DNA of 64,000 bases, taken from NCBI GenBank assembly GCA_011317545.1, contig WUJK01000014.1, positions 558,001-622,000 of the forward strand, written 5' to 3'. The notes under the pieces are model-generated. The model was given only the letters and a program-made list of their open reading frames with translations, had not been told where the DNA came from and made no database searches. Of this stretch, positions 1-10,644 are shown piece by piece (the first letter of the stretch is position 1; every line of letters starts with the position of its first letter). Origin of the DNA: Coniella vitis. Taxonomy: Eukaryota > Ascomycota > Sordariomycetes > Diaporthales > Schizoparmaceae. The position numbers were made by a program, and so were the translations under genes.

Positions 1-1912
1 ATAAGAAGCATACGAAAAGGAAAGAATCAAGAAAAGGGGAAGTAGAAACCCGAGGCTGGCGTGCAAAATACTTTGCTAGGGCCCAATACAAAGATCTAAT
101 AAGACCTGCTGTTTGGTTTCCAACAGTGCAGAAAAAGCTGCGCATACCAGGGACCCGCAGTTGTCACGGCGTCTTCCCATGAGGACGCGCGTCACTACAT
201 GCGGTGTCCACCGCGGCGGCTCGGCAATCAGCACGCCCAGGAGCGCCTCTCACCTACCCGTTGCCCGGCGCGGCAGCGGCTGTGCTATGTACTATGTATG
301 GACCCCATTGATCTGTTGGGACAGGCTGGCTTTGCATCTGCGAAACGCGCGACACATGGCTGTGCCACAGCGCCGATACTACTATGATGTACATAGGAGG
401 CAGCTTGTGGCACAGCAATTACCATGAGCATGAGTCGCCCTCGACGGATCATTGATTTTGAACATCAGACAGGGTCTGCACTGTGTATCCCGCGGCGCTT
501 TCACTACCATCATGGGTCTATCTTGTCAGGCTGTCTGGAAAGCCCGGATGGGACATGTCGCCTGTTGACACCACATATTGTGCACCACGGCCGCAGTACT
601 ATGTATAGCAGGCCTGACCAGCCCAAGCCAGCGCAGCGCGGCGCTCGCGCTCTCGACTAACAAGGGCACAGCGATACTGTGCATAATGTCGGCAAACGTC
701 CGTCTAGCTGTGTGTTTGTGTGTCTGTCTAACTATGCAGGTAGTATGGCCAATCCCTCCGCAGGCACGATGAGCCCCGTGTCAACGTGTGGTGGCCGTGA
801 ATCCACTCGCCGCCCAACAGGGGACAGGGGCCGCTGGTCTGGAGCTCGATTGCGTGTTACGCAGCCTTCATCAATCCTCCACTTGGATGCCATTCCTTGT
901 ACGGGAAAAGAATGGGGTGCTCTCTGCCCTATTGTCCCACTGCAACCGTTTTGGCCACCGTCTTGTGCGAATCTCTTCTGGCCGTCCTGCCGCTCTCAGC
1001 AGCGACCGCCTTCTCTTGGACCGAAGAAGCACCCCAGTCGCCACGCGGCCAACACACACAAGCAGACAGGTCGGATCTTCGGCCATCACTGGATCCCCTA
1101 TCCGGCGTGGTGATTGAGCCGCGAAACCCCTGGCAGATCTCGTTCTCACCCTCTCAGACGGCAAAGACTCTCCTCCCAACTCCTCCGACGCTTGGCTTCG
1201 CGCACATGTGGCTTGGCTGTCACGCGTTTGCACTCTTGCTTGCTTGGCTTCGGCACGTCTGATGTATGCCGCAGGGAACATAGTGTCCTGTCCTGTCCAC
1301 ATGCCCAGTTGGGCATATACGGGCCATTTGTTTAGTACGTTGGATACTTTTCAAAGCCACCCTCTTCGCCGCATACCAAGAATCCCACCAGGCTCTTGGC
1401 CGCGCACCATACTGTGCAGATCCAGCAGCGCTGTACCATAGTACCTGTTGCACCACCAGCAGCCGTTCGCATTGGTCGACTTTTCCTGCAATTTCTCAAT
1501 TTGACAAGCCCGCACATCCCCACCAGATCGGTTTTCTGGGCATAGTGGACCAGGTCGTTACGTAGAGGTACACGCACTCGTACCCACACCGAGGTGATAC
1601 ATCCGCCACTTTGCCAAACTCTCCTGGCGCGCGCGCGCGCCCTCCTACTCTCACTCTCTCTTTTCCTCTCTCCACAACCAACATACAATACAATATTTCA
1701 TATTTCTCAACCAAATGATATAGCAACTACCGACTCTCGGGTCTCTCCTCCCCCTTCCACCCTTTCCGGTTTTCTGCGTGCATGTATGTGTGCATGTCTG
1801 TTGGAAACCACATTCCCTGGGGAAGATTAGGCTACCCAAATATCCCAAGACCTTTTTTGGCTAGGACATCTCTTGGCTCGAGAGATATCTCGACCCACCA
1901 CCAGCCGACACT
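1..1912. other. Intergenic, upstream of the aspartyl protease
   Basis: I find no supported gene here. The short open frames have no recognisable domains and overlap one another on both strands. Two copies of the TACTATGT motif lie at 290-297 and 597-604. From about 1620 the plus strand has a CG dinucleotide run followed by a strongly pyrimidine-rich tract (CTCTC-type, to about 1680). Such CT tracts are common just upstream of fungal transcription starts, so the protease promoter and leader probably lie at 1600-1912. The left edge may cut another gene, but nothing shows it. Confidence 0.6.
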
Positions 1913-3361
1913 ATGAAGTGCACCACAATAGCCGTCTTTGCGGCCGCCATAACATCGACAGTCGACGGCCTGCATCTCAGACGACAACAACAATTACCCA
2001 ACAAAATGGAGCCAAGAGTAGTGAGTATGCAGACGCAGAGGAAACCAGTCGACAATCCCCACAAGCGGGATCAGTTAAGGAGAAGAGGGACAGTCCAAGC
2101 AACGCTCGACAACCAGGAAACACTTTACTTTATCAACGCCACCATTGGTACGCCAGCTCAAGAATTTCGCCTTCACATCGATACTGGCAGCAGCGATCTA
2201 TGGGTGAACACGCCATCCTCGGCATATTGTTCACAAACAAAAAAGCCCTGTGCCTATGCAGGCACATACTCGGCCAATGACTCGTCGACATACGAGTATC
2301 TCGGTTCTTGGTTCAACATCTCGTACGTCGACGGCTCTGGCGCAAGCGGCGATTATGTCACAGATACTGTGACTTTGGGCGGGACCACCTTGAGCAAATT
2401 GCAATTTGGTGTCGGCTACACGAGTTCCAGCGGACAGGGAATCTTGGGCATCGGATATGAAGTCAATGAGGTACAGGTTGGAAGAGCAGAAATGTCTCCA
2501 TACGCAAATCTGCCGGCCAAGATGGTGGAGGACGGCAAAATCAACTCGAATGCGTACAGTCTCTGGCTCAACGACCTGGACGCAAATACCGGCTCAATTC
2601 TGTTTGGGGGCGTGGACACGGAACAGTACGAAGGTGACTTGGCGACTCTACCCATCCAGGCAGAGGGCAGCATCTACGCCCAGTTCCTCATCACCATGAC
2701 AGGCCTGCACATGAACGACTTGGACGTTGCTTCAGGACAAGCACTCCCGGTGCTGCTGGACAGCGGATCCAGTCTCACCTATCTCCCCGACGCCATGGTA
2801 CAGATCATCTACAACCAAGTCTCGGCGCAGTACGATGCCAAAAGCGGCGCCGCCTACGTGCCGTGTGCGCTTGCCCACAACGAGACCAACTTGCGCTTCA
2901 ATTTTTCCGAGCCCGTCATCTCCGTGTCCATGAACGAGCTGGTACTCGACATCTTCACATCCTCTGGGAAACGGCCTACATTTTCCGACGGGACTACCGC
3001 TTGTCTTTTTGGCATTGCTCCATCGGGCACATCCACCAACGTCTTGGGCGACACATTTCTCCGAAGCGCCTATGTTGTTTACGACCTTTCCAACAACCAA
3101 ATCTCGCTCGCGCAAACAAAGTTCAACGCCACATCTAGCAACATTGTCGAGATTGGCACCGGGAGCGGGTCTGTGCCCAACGCAACGAGCGTCCTGAATG
3201 CTGTCTCTGCAACGGGCATTGGCGAGGCCACGTCCACCACGGGTGGATTTGGCCTCGAGAGCGGCGCATCACCGCGCATGCAAGGCGCAGGCATATCCGC
3301 GTGTCTGGCAGGTGTTATAGTGGGAGCTCTTGGGCTGGGTCTCATGCTGCCATTCATATAA
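1913..3361 (+). CDS. GPI-anchored yapsin-type aspartyl protease (OpsB/Yps-like)
   Basis: Single-exon gene of 482 aa. Residues 1-19 form a signal peptide (hydrophobic core, small residues before the cut). A basic propeptide follows, with KR and RRR sites at about 51-58 suited to Kex2 processing. The pepsin A1 fold has both catalytic aspartates in view: DTGSS at D90 and DSGSS at about D283, each followed by the expected hydrophobic run. There are several N-glycosylation sequons. The C-terminus is Ser/Thr/Gly-rich and ends in a hydrophobic tail (about 462-482), which fits a GPI-attachment signal. The family cleaves secreted and cell-surface proteins after mono- or dibasic sites, affecting wall assembly and shedding. 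Its length matches fungal OpsB/yapsin proteases. The start is the first ATG of the frame that yields the signal peptide. It converges with the LRR gene about 3.1 kb downstream. The exact subfamily is an inference. Confidence 0.9.
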   Translation: MKCTTIAVFAAAITSTVDGLHLRRQQQLPNKMEPRVVSMQTQRKPVDNPHKRDQLRRRGTVQATLDNQETLYFINATIGTPAQEFRLHIDTGSSDLWVNTPSSAYCSQTKKPCAYAGTYSANDSSTYEYLGSWFNISYVDGSGASGDYVTDTVTLGGTTLSKLQFGVGYTSSSGQGILGIGYEVNEVQVGRAEMSPYANLPAKMVEDGKINSNAYSLWLNDLDANTGSILFGGVDTEQYEGDLATLPIQAEGSIYAQFLITMTGLHMNDLDVASGQALPVLLDSGSSLTYLPDAMVQIIYNQVSAQYDAKSGAAYVPCALAHNETNLRFNFSEPVISVSMNELVLDIFTSSGKRPTFSDGTTACLFGIAPSGTSTNVLGDTFLRSAYVVYDLSNNQISLAQTKFNATSSNIVEIGTGSGSVPNATSVLNAVSATGIGEATSTTGGFGLESGASPRMQGAGISACLAGVIVGALGLGLMLPFI

Positions 3362-4926
3362 GCAGAGGCATCCCGGTCTGGGGAAACCATACTTTTCTGC
3401 CATCTCTTTTACCCCTCAACACATGTGCACAAAACCACACATCCTCCACATTGCATACCCAAGGAACGTTTCATGAAACAGCGGAATACTCTTTTTGCTT
3501 CGAATTTGCACATATATATCCCATCTCACGTATCATTTTACCACGACTAGAGAAGGCGCCGCCGATCAGACCATCATGGCATGGGCAACACCAAAAAAAC
3601 AAGGGGGGGGGGTATGAACTTTTATTTTTATTCTTTATGATCATGACTTCTTTTTATTCTACATTCACGGCGTTTCAACCTGCATTAGCCGGCGGCCGAG
3701 GACAAATTTCTTTTTTTTTTCTGACAGCAATCTTGTACGGCATGGCATGGCATTGCGTGGCGTTTGGGCGGATGGTCTGTTTCGATATCATATACCAGTG
3801 GTTTGGCTGAGAAGAAGAGAATTGCAGATTCAAATTACGTGTCGGAAAGAGATGGTATTTGTGTGTACGGCCGGAATGGCCCCATATCCTGAATCCAAAA
3901 TCTTGCGAATAAGAAGCACCGTGGATCAAGGGGGAGCGGTGGAGAGAATTGACTCGACGGGGGGAGACTTTGGGCATTCAAAAGTGGCGGCAACTTTGGT
4001 GCATGTCCATTGCCAATAGGAACAGGACAATCTATGTCCGCAATCAAAACCACAGTTTTATGACTCATTGCAACCTGACATTCTTCTTGAATCCGAGCAC
4101 GGTGACTTGGGATGGACTATGGACGACAGGATTTCCTTGAAGTGCTCTAGTCTGTTTGTTAGTTACGCGCTTATTGATGGCTCTGACATTCGGAAATGGC
4201 ACATTGTCAGCGCACCACCACTCTGTTTGAAGCCTAGTAGGAGCACAGCAGATATCTACTCATTAACATTACAAGTTTTACATGTTTGCAACGATGGATC
4301 CATTTGTGATTATGCCAACTGCGACATCTTTTTCTTTTTCTTTTCTTTTGTCCCCGGGAAAGACAGCTACGTGCAAAAGCCAAATATCTACAAATATAAA
4401 TCAACTCCCCCCCTCCTTTCTCCCTTCCCCCCGTAACCATAAACGAAACCATTGATTCGCTTAGATGCTCCGGGACGATTTAATCAACCCCACTTTTCGG
4501 TTTAAAGGTGGCTGTTTAGGGTTGTTTGGGGGGGGGGGTGTTAGGGGTGTTTGTGTTTGTGTTTGTGGACGAAGAAGAAGGGGTTTTGGCTTGGCTGCTG
4601 CTTTACTATGTAGAGGGTCAAGAGGAGAAAAGCGTGGGGGGTTTTTTGGGGGGGGGGGCGGGTTATTGATTTTGTTTATAGTCCAGTGTAGCATCACTCT
4701 GAGAGAGAGAGAGAGTGTGTGTGTGTCTAGATGGAAAAAGTGGTGGTGATGGTGGTGGTGGTGGTGGTTTTGATATTCAACGTATAAAGCACAGCCCGCT
4801 CAAAACGGGGGGGTTGGTTAGTAAGACAGACATTACACAACGCCTTATTAGCCTGGACCTCCTCGCTCCTCATCAACCCCCCCCCCGGCCCCCTTCCGCT
4901 TTCCCCGCTTATACGAATCGAAGTTC

Positions 4927-4952
4927 AAAAAAAAAAAAAAAAAAAAAAAAAA
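4927..4952 (+). repeat. A26 homopolymer
   Basis: There are twenty-six consecutive A bases followed by CCTAACCC. No target-site duplication or upstream element body was noticed, so I treat it as a simple repeat rather than the tail of a retroposed sequence. The length may be inexact because such runs are hard to sequence. Confidence 0.85.
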
Positions 4953-5309
4953 CCTAACCCTTTTCCCCCTCTTTCTTTACCGTTATACAAGCAATGTGCG
5001 TGTGTGCGTGTGTTACGTTGCGTTTTTGCGTGGAGACGTGGATGCGTGGGGTTTATTTTGAACATGGTATATTTTATGTGGTATGTCGTATGTGGAACCC
5101 CTGAGCCCGCCCCCCCCCCCAAACTATACAGTACATAGTATACTTGACTATAGACAGGCCTGCAGGAAATTGTGTTTTGTGTCTGTCGGGGGGGGGGGGG
5201 ACTTTCTTTTATCTTGAACGGTATACACAGTATAATGGTTTTGGTATGCATGTTGATCAAGTTCGTGGGGGGGGACGGGAAGTGGGAGGCCGGATGTACA
5301 ACCGAGGTT

Positions 5310-5420
5310 AGGGGGGGAGAGGACGAAGGGGAAAAAGAGGTAGAGGAGGAGGAGGAGGAGGAGAAGAAGATGAAGAAGAAGACGAAAAAGAAGGAGAAGG
5401 AGAAGAAGAAGGACAAGGAT
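5310..5420 (+). repeat. Long polypurine tract (GAG/GAA triplets)
   Basis: This is an almost uninterrupted G/A stretch with GAG, GAA and AAG triplets, the mirror-like composition that can form triplex (H-) DNA. The reverse strand is polypyrimidine. It lies in non-coding DNA between convergent genes. Its Glu/Lys or Ser/Phe-rich translations are artefacts of the repeat. Confidence 0.75.
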
Positions 5421-6466
5421 AGCAACAGCGATTTCTACAACATGAACGAATGAATGGTAGTCCGTATATATGTTGACCATGGATATGGAGACACGGAATT
5501 GTCTAATTTTGTTTCTAGGTATACTATGTACAGAATCTTTGTTTGCTGTAAGCGGGTTGAAAGACTCAGTGGTGCGCCCTTTGATGATTATGATATGATA
5601 TCTTTTGACGCACGCAAATGAGCAGCTGGTGGACTTTTGGATAGGGCGCACATACTGTAAGCATCTCAATCACTACTTACAATTTGTAAACCGTCGCAAT
5701 TACATCTGGATATTCAACGTCCTTTTCATATGCTGCACACTTTTCAATCACAACCGCATATCCACAATATACCAATATCGATATCAAATAGTAACACTCT
5801 TTACTCTCGCCCTAAGTATACAACAACATACTCAAACATTCACGAGAATAACCACGAACCGCTCGCTCCACTTGCATCTCTCTAGAGAACGTTCAGAGCT
5901 ACAATATATCAATATACATCACTTCTTTTCCTGATCAACAACAAACAACATCTCACACCCCCCCCCCCCCATCGGCATCACAAATCAAAACACAATCAAT
6001 CAACAAACAAGTAAAGTAAAAAAAAAAAAACACCAAGCTCAATTGTTTTGCCCCTAACTTTTCCCCCCCGTCCAATCCAAAAAGACCACGGCAACCAGGG
6101 TATCTCTCTTTTAATAATAATAATAAAAAAAACGATTGCTCCCAACAAGAAAGTTGTGAAATAAAAAAAGGTAGTGGAAGAAAAACAACACCCTGAAGAA
6201 AGCATTGCTCTCTCTTCACCACCACCACCACCACCATCACACACCCAACGGTGAACAACACCAACCACAATCCATCACAAGGACAGTAACTAGACAGTGA
6301 GGTGCTGTGATCCCTCTCTCCAGGCCCGAGTCAATCTATCCCAACTCAACCCCAAAAATGCCCATATTTAGACAAGCCCTCTCCAGCGTACAGTACATCC
6401 ATCCATACATCCAACCCAAAAAAAAAAAACATTCTTTTGTGCACTGCGCCACCCTACAAACGGGCT

Positions 6467-9400
6467 TCACTCCTCCTCATGCGCCTCCAACCCACTAAAA
6501 CGGAGCCGACCTATGAAAAAGTCATGCCCACTACTGAAATATGAACCCATATCAGCCAAGGCCACCGAGCTGCCCACCAGCCCAGCATCACTCGCACCCG
6601 AGCCCGAAGCCGCTGCCATGTAAGGACCGGCTGCAGCAGCCCCGCTGTCCCTGCTCATCATCAGTCCCGCATCGGGCGTCTTGTCGTTATCGTCACCGTC
6701 ACCCACATCGGCCTTAAAAGGATGCCGGGGAGCTCGTTGACCGGCACCACTGCGCTCAAATCCCGCATCCGACTCGGGCGGTGTCATGGGCGTCTCTGAA
6801 TCAGTTGGGCTGGTCCCGCCTTTGCCATCATCATCATCATCATCATCCCCATCAGGGCTGAGCGCACCAGGCGGCGTCTCGAGCATAAGGAGGGCATTGG
6901 GGTCGTGGCCCACGTGGTACGGATTCTGCATGTTCTCCTCATCATTCGGCCGCAGACTTGTTGTTGTACCTTGTTCGGGAAGCTCGTGTACCTTGCGCGT
7001 GACCGGAAACTCTATCGGTGACGACGGCTCGATTGGGCTCACCATGAGGTCAGAGTCGAGCTCAAAGTCGAGCAGTCGCGCGGGACTGGGCATGGACTGT
7101 AGGCTGGTAAAGCACCTGCGAGGTTGCTGTCCCGGCGCAAGTGGCGGCGGCGGCGGCGGCTTGGACAAGCGTTTGTGACTGTTGCCATACCCGCCGTAAC
7201 TACGACTACTACTACTACCACCCGTGGGCATTTTCAACTGCAGACTGGGCCACCCGCTCTTGCCACCGGTTGTAGTCGAGTCCTCAAAGTCCACGGCAAA
7301 GGGCACTCCGCCCTCGAGCGCAGTGCGGTTGCGCTCGACTGCCTCCTTAAGCTCCTGGATTTGTTTGAGCATGGCGCTGCGAAGAATGACTTCCTGCTCG
7401 TGCTGAATCCCTGCAACCGTCTTCTTGGTGCCGTGCTGGCGTGGTATATCGGCCACCACACGCTTCCACACACGTTTGTACTCCGTGTTGGAAAAAGGGA
7501 ATTCCACAATGGAGCTGTTGAGCTTGAGACTCTTGACCAGGAATTGAATGCTGGTCAGGTTCCAACTGTTGTCCTGGCAGTCAATCATGCGCAGGGTGTT
7601 GTTTTGCCGAATGACGCTTCCCAACGTGCCGACGTCATCGTGGAGATTCTGGTTGCAAATGCGCAGGTGCGTCAGGGTCTTGTTCGACACCAGGCCACGA
7701 AGGGAGCGCGCAAAGCCCTTTGCGAGTTGTCCTTCGTCCAACTTGCCACTGTAGCCGGACAGGTCGAGGTACTTGACCGACGTGTTGCCCTGGAAAAAGG
7801 CCTCCAGTGCCTCGCAGACATCGGGTCCACACGGTCCGTCCGCTGGGGGCGTGGGCGCCGTGCCAGCCATACTCAGGAAACTGATGTGTTTGTTCAGCCT
7901 AAGGGCCTTCATCAAGGCGACGAAGCTCGCCTCGTAGCGGAACTCAACCATGTCCATGTGAAGACCTGCGGGGCCCGAGGTAAGCGAGAGGGCGCGGCAC
8001 AGATCCTCGATCCCGTCTTCCAGGGGGTTGCCGTTCAGATGCAGGTGGGCATCAGGATGGTTTGCGAGTGCGCGGACAAGGCGCGCCGCTTCCCGCCCAT
8101 TGATCCCGCAATTGTTGAGGGCCAGCTTGCGGAATGTCGATTTGGCCACTGACACATGGCGCGGCGACCCACCAGGCACCTGGGGCTCGGAGGGTAGTGG
8201 TTTCTGCGAGAGGAATCGATCCAGAGCATTGAGAGAGGCGTCATTGACCTTGAGCTTGGACAAGTCTAGCTCTTCCAGGTTTTCGAAGCGAGAAAGAGTC
8301 TCGAAGGACAACAACGGTCCAGGTATGTCCCCCATAACAACACCAGAAACATTGAGCTTTCGCAAGTCGTACATCGTTTCGATCAAATTGCAAAGGATCG
8401 ATGCGTGAACGCGGCCACAGTTGCCAGACACGTCAAGGAGCTGCACAGAGTGACCCTGGTGGTTGAGAACCTCGAAAATGTCACGCAATGCAAGATCAGA
8501 GAGGCCACAGTTGGAGAGGTCGAGGGCCTGGATATCAACATTCTGGGTCATTAAAGCCCCGACTGCACGAAATTGTAAGCAAAGGTTGGCTAGCAAGCTG
8601 AAAAGACGTCTTCACTCACTCAAACCGTGGATATCTGCTGGCCGCAGCTGATTCCCGCCCAACAAGAGACGATTGCACTTTGTCAACCCAAGCTCGAGCA
8701 GATTCAAGATGGGGAACAGGAAGCCCAGGCTCGTCCCCGGCGCAGCCAACAGATTCCGTCGACTGTTTTCCGCAGTGAAACACCCCGTAAAGTCGATTTG
8801 TCTCACAGTCTCGGAACAGAAAGCAAGTGCATGGATTTCCTGATGCAGCAGCGTGCCGTGCTTCATTTGGCCCAACTCAACCTCACTAAGTGCCAAGCCT
8901 AGAAAGATGATCAGCATTTGCAAGAAAACCAGCCATAAGAATTCTGGAAGCTTTCGACCTACAGCTCCGATTCATGTAGGGCACCAGCGTTTTGCCGGCG
9001 AGATCTGTCTTGTCCCACAGTCCGCTCAGGTCAACACCATGGAAGGAAATAGAATTAAAGTAAGCATTATAACGAAGTGACCTCATGACAGCCAGAAGCT
9101 GCAAGTTGGTGTAGCTTCCGCCAGTTTTGGGTGGAAGAAGGCAGAACTCTGGGGCGAGTGCCGTCTTCCAGTTGATCTCCCAATCCACTGGCGAGCAGTG
9201 GTATGCCGAGAGAAACGCATCCATTGTTCTCTTGAGGCCGCCATAATTGTCTCCTGCTATCAACAGCTGCGGATCTGCCAGGCCAGAGACACGAAAAAAC
9301 TTCGACTGTTTGCAGCGTTGTCGGCCAGCACGGCTTGAGAAACCGGTCGGCCTTTATAAAAGTAATGATGATCTGTCGGTAGTACCGACTTGCTAATTCT

Positions 9401-10644
9401 AGCTTGAGTGCAGGTTTGAAAGGCTCACTGTACATTGATTAGTACTCTTTTCCGTGCTGTGCCAAGAAAACGGTTCGAGCGAGGGCAGAACAAGAGCGAG
9501 TAAACCAAGACAAGACTCACCGAAAGCTCAGGACAAAACGCTCTTCGTGAAAGGCCCAGTTGGCTCGAAACGACTCGAGCGTGACCAGACCAAAAGTCTG
9601 GTACTTGACTTCCACTGGGAGCGCGGGGGCCACTTCTGCCAGATAACAAGAATTCCGCCCGAGAGCCAAGTACCAAGACGAAACATCTTGCAACTTCTTT
9701 GGCTTGTCCTTGGAGTGCACATCCTCTCTCACCGAGGTCCTCCTCACCACGGGAAAGATCTCGGGCTTGCAGGCTTGAAATTCTGGTTCTTCCCTCGCGA
9801 AAATGTCCATAATCTGTGCTTCGACTTCCAAAGGAACAAGGGATGCTTGGGGGAATTCGAGGGTTTTCGCCTTCAGTTGGGACACGATGATGTGCATCAT
9901 GTCGGACCGGTCCTGCGGCATGCTGAAATAGGCCTGCGTGCTACAGTAGGCTGCGCGGCACTTGGACGACCTCCACCATATCTCTACTCCAAAGGAGGGC
10001 CTGGAGCCTTCGGCGGCAAACACAGCAACGATCATGTGGACGGGTATTACAATTAGGGGCTCGGGGGACGGCATCATGCCGTGTGGTTCGTGGTCGCCGT
10101 TTATTTGCGGAAACGCAGCCAGGGCTTCTGCCTTGTTCCTCATCTTGACTATGTAATCTCGAGTGACTACCAGGTAAGAAGGTTTGCTGCGTATGACTTG
10201 GGGATCTGCTTCAATGGCGCAGTGAGCCTCCACGTGCTGCGTCTTCCAGTCAATGGCTGTTTTGAAATCAATGCCAGTAATGGGCAGTTTCGAGGAGCTC
10301 AGCGAGAGTGAGTACGCTCTGGATAGCCGCCTGCTCTTGATTGAAGTCGCGGATCCACGTCGCGGCAGAGCATCGATGGACGAAAAGGATCCTGACTGCT
10401 TGTGCAGCACATTTCGATTTGACGAAGTCGGCGTGCCCGGTGTCGAAGCGTCAGAGAGCCTTTGCGTTGACAACGACGCCCGGCTCATACTGCGCTTGAC
10501 CGATGTGAAAAACCCGCTGTTCCTATTTTCGTGTATTGAGCTTGCCGGTGAGCTGTCGCCCGGACTCGAGCTGCTAGGTGAGTCCAGCGCCAACGCCTGG
10601 AGCGATTGGGCTGAGTTCTGCCTCCTCCATTTGAGGAGGTCCAT
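6467..10644 (-). CDS. PH-like plus leucine-rich-repeat (RNI/CARMIL-like) protein, frameshifted
   Basis: This is a four-exon gene read right to left: 10644-9521, 9427-8963, 8898-8620 and 8562-6467. The introns (9428-9520, 8899-8962, 8563-8619) have GT-AG ends and consistent phases. The protein would be about 1320 aa. It has a Ser-rich N-terminus, a PH-like region (about 130-400), a long run of leucine-rich repeats (phrases such as LDLSNCGLSD and LRKLNVSG), and a disordered C-terminus rich in Pro, Ser and Asp. The layout resembles CARMIL-type actin-capping-protein regulators and yeast Gip3/Her1-type LRR proteins, so a role in cortical actin or polarity is an inference. Within exon 2 the frame changes by one base at the A6 run 9294-9299 (T6 on the coding strand). 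With five T, the frame reads VEVFRVSGLADP and the total length becomes a multiple of three. This is a sequencing error or a real disabling mutation. The start is the ATG opening the longest frame. Confidence 0.8.
9294..9299 (-). other. One-base frameshift site in the LRR gene
   Basis: The coding strand has six T here. Upstream codons read ...TVEVF in one frame, and downstream codons read RVSGLADPQLL in the next. No GT-AG intron of normal size joins the two frames without deleting conserved-looking sequence. The sum of exon lengths is 3964, one more than a multiple of three, which supports a single inserted base. Confidence 0.75.

Larger units (their letters stand above)
3362..6466. other. Convergent intergenic region rich in homopolymers
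   Basis: This 3.1 kb lies between the 3' ends of the protease and the LRR gene, and I see no gene in it. It is unusually rich in single-base runs: G runs near 3603, 4530, 4655, 4808, 5190 and 5266, C runs near 4880, 5110 and 5958, and an A26 at 4927-4952. A purine-only tract lies at about 5310-5420. The open frames on either strand in 4.9-5.4 kb are translations of these simple repeats. TACTATGT-type motifs lie at 5133-5140 and 5522-5529. Confidence 0.7.

Noticed and set aside
5172..5453. Acidic/Lys-rich small protein encoded by the purine tract
   Set aside because: The frame is a translation of a GAG/GAA simple repeat. It overlaps antisense frames of the same repeat and has no promoter or splice context.
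8593..8619. An 18- to 22-nt intron in the LRR gene ending before CTTGCTAGCC
   Set aside because: It is too short, and the phase fits only with a second-choice donor. The 57-nt intron 8563-8619 gives the smooth join HGLIGALMTQN.
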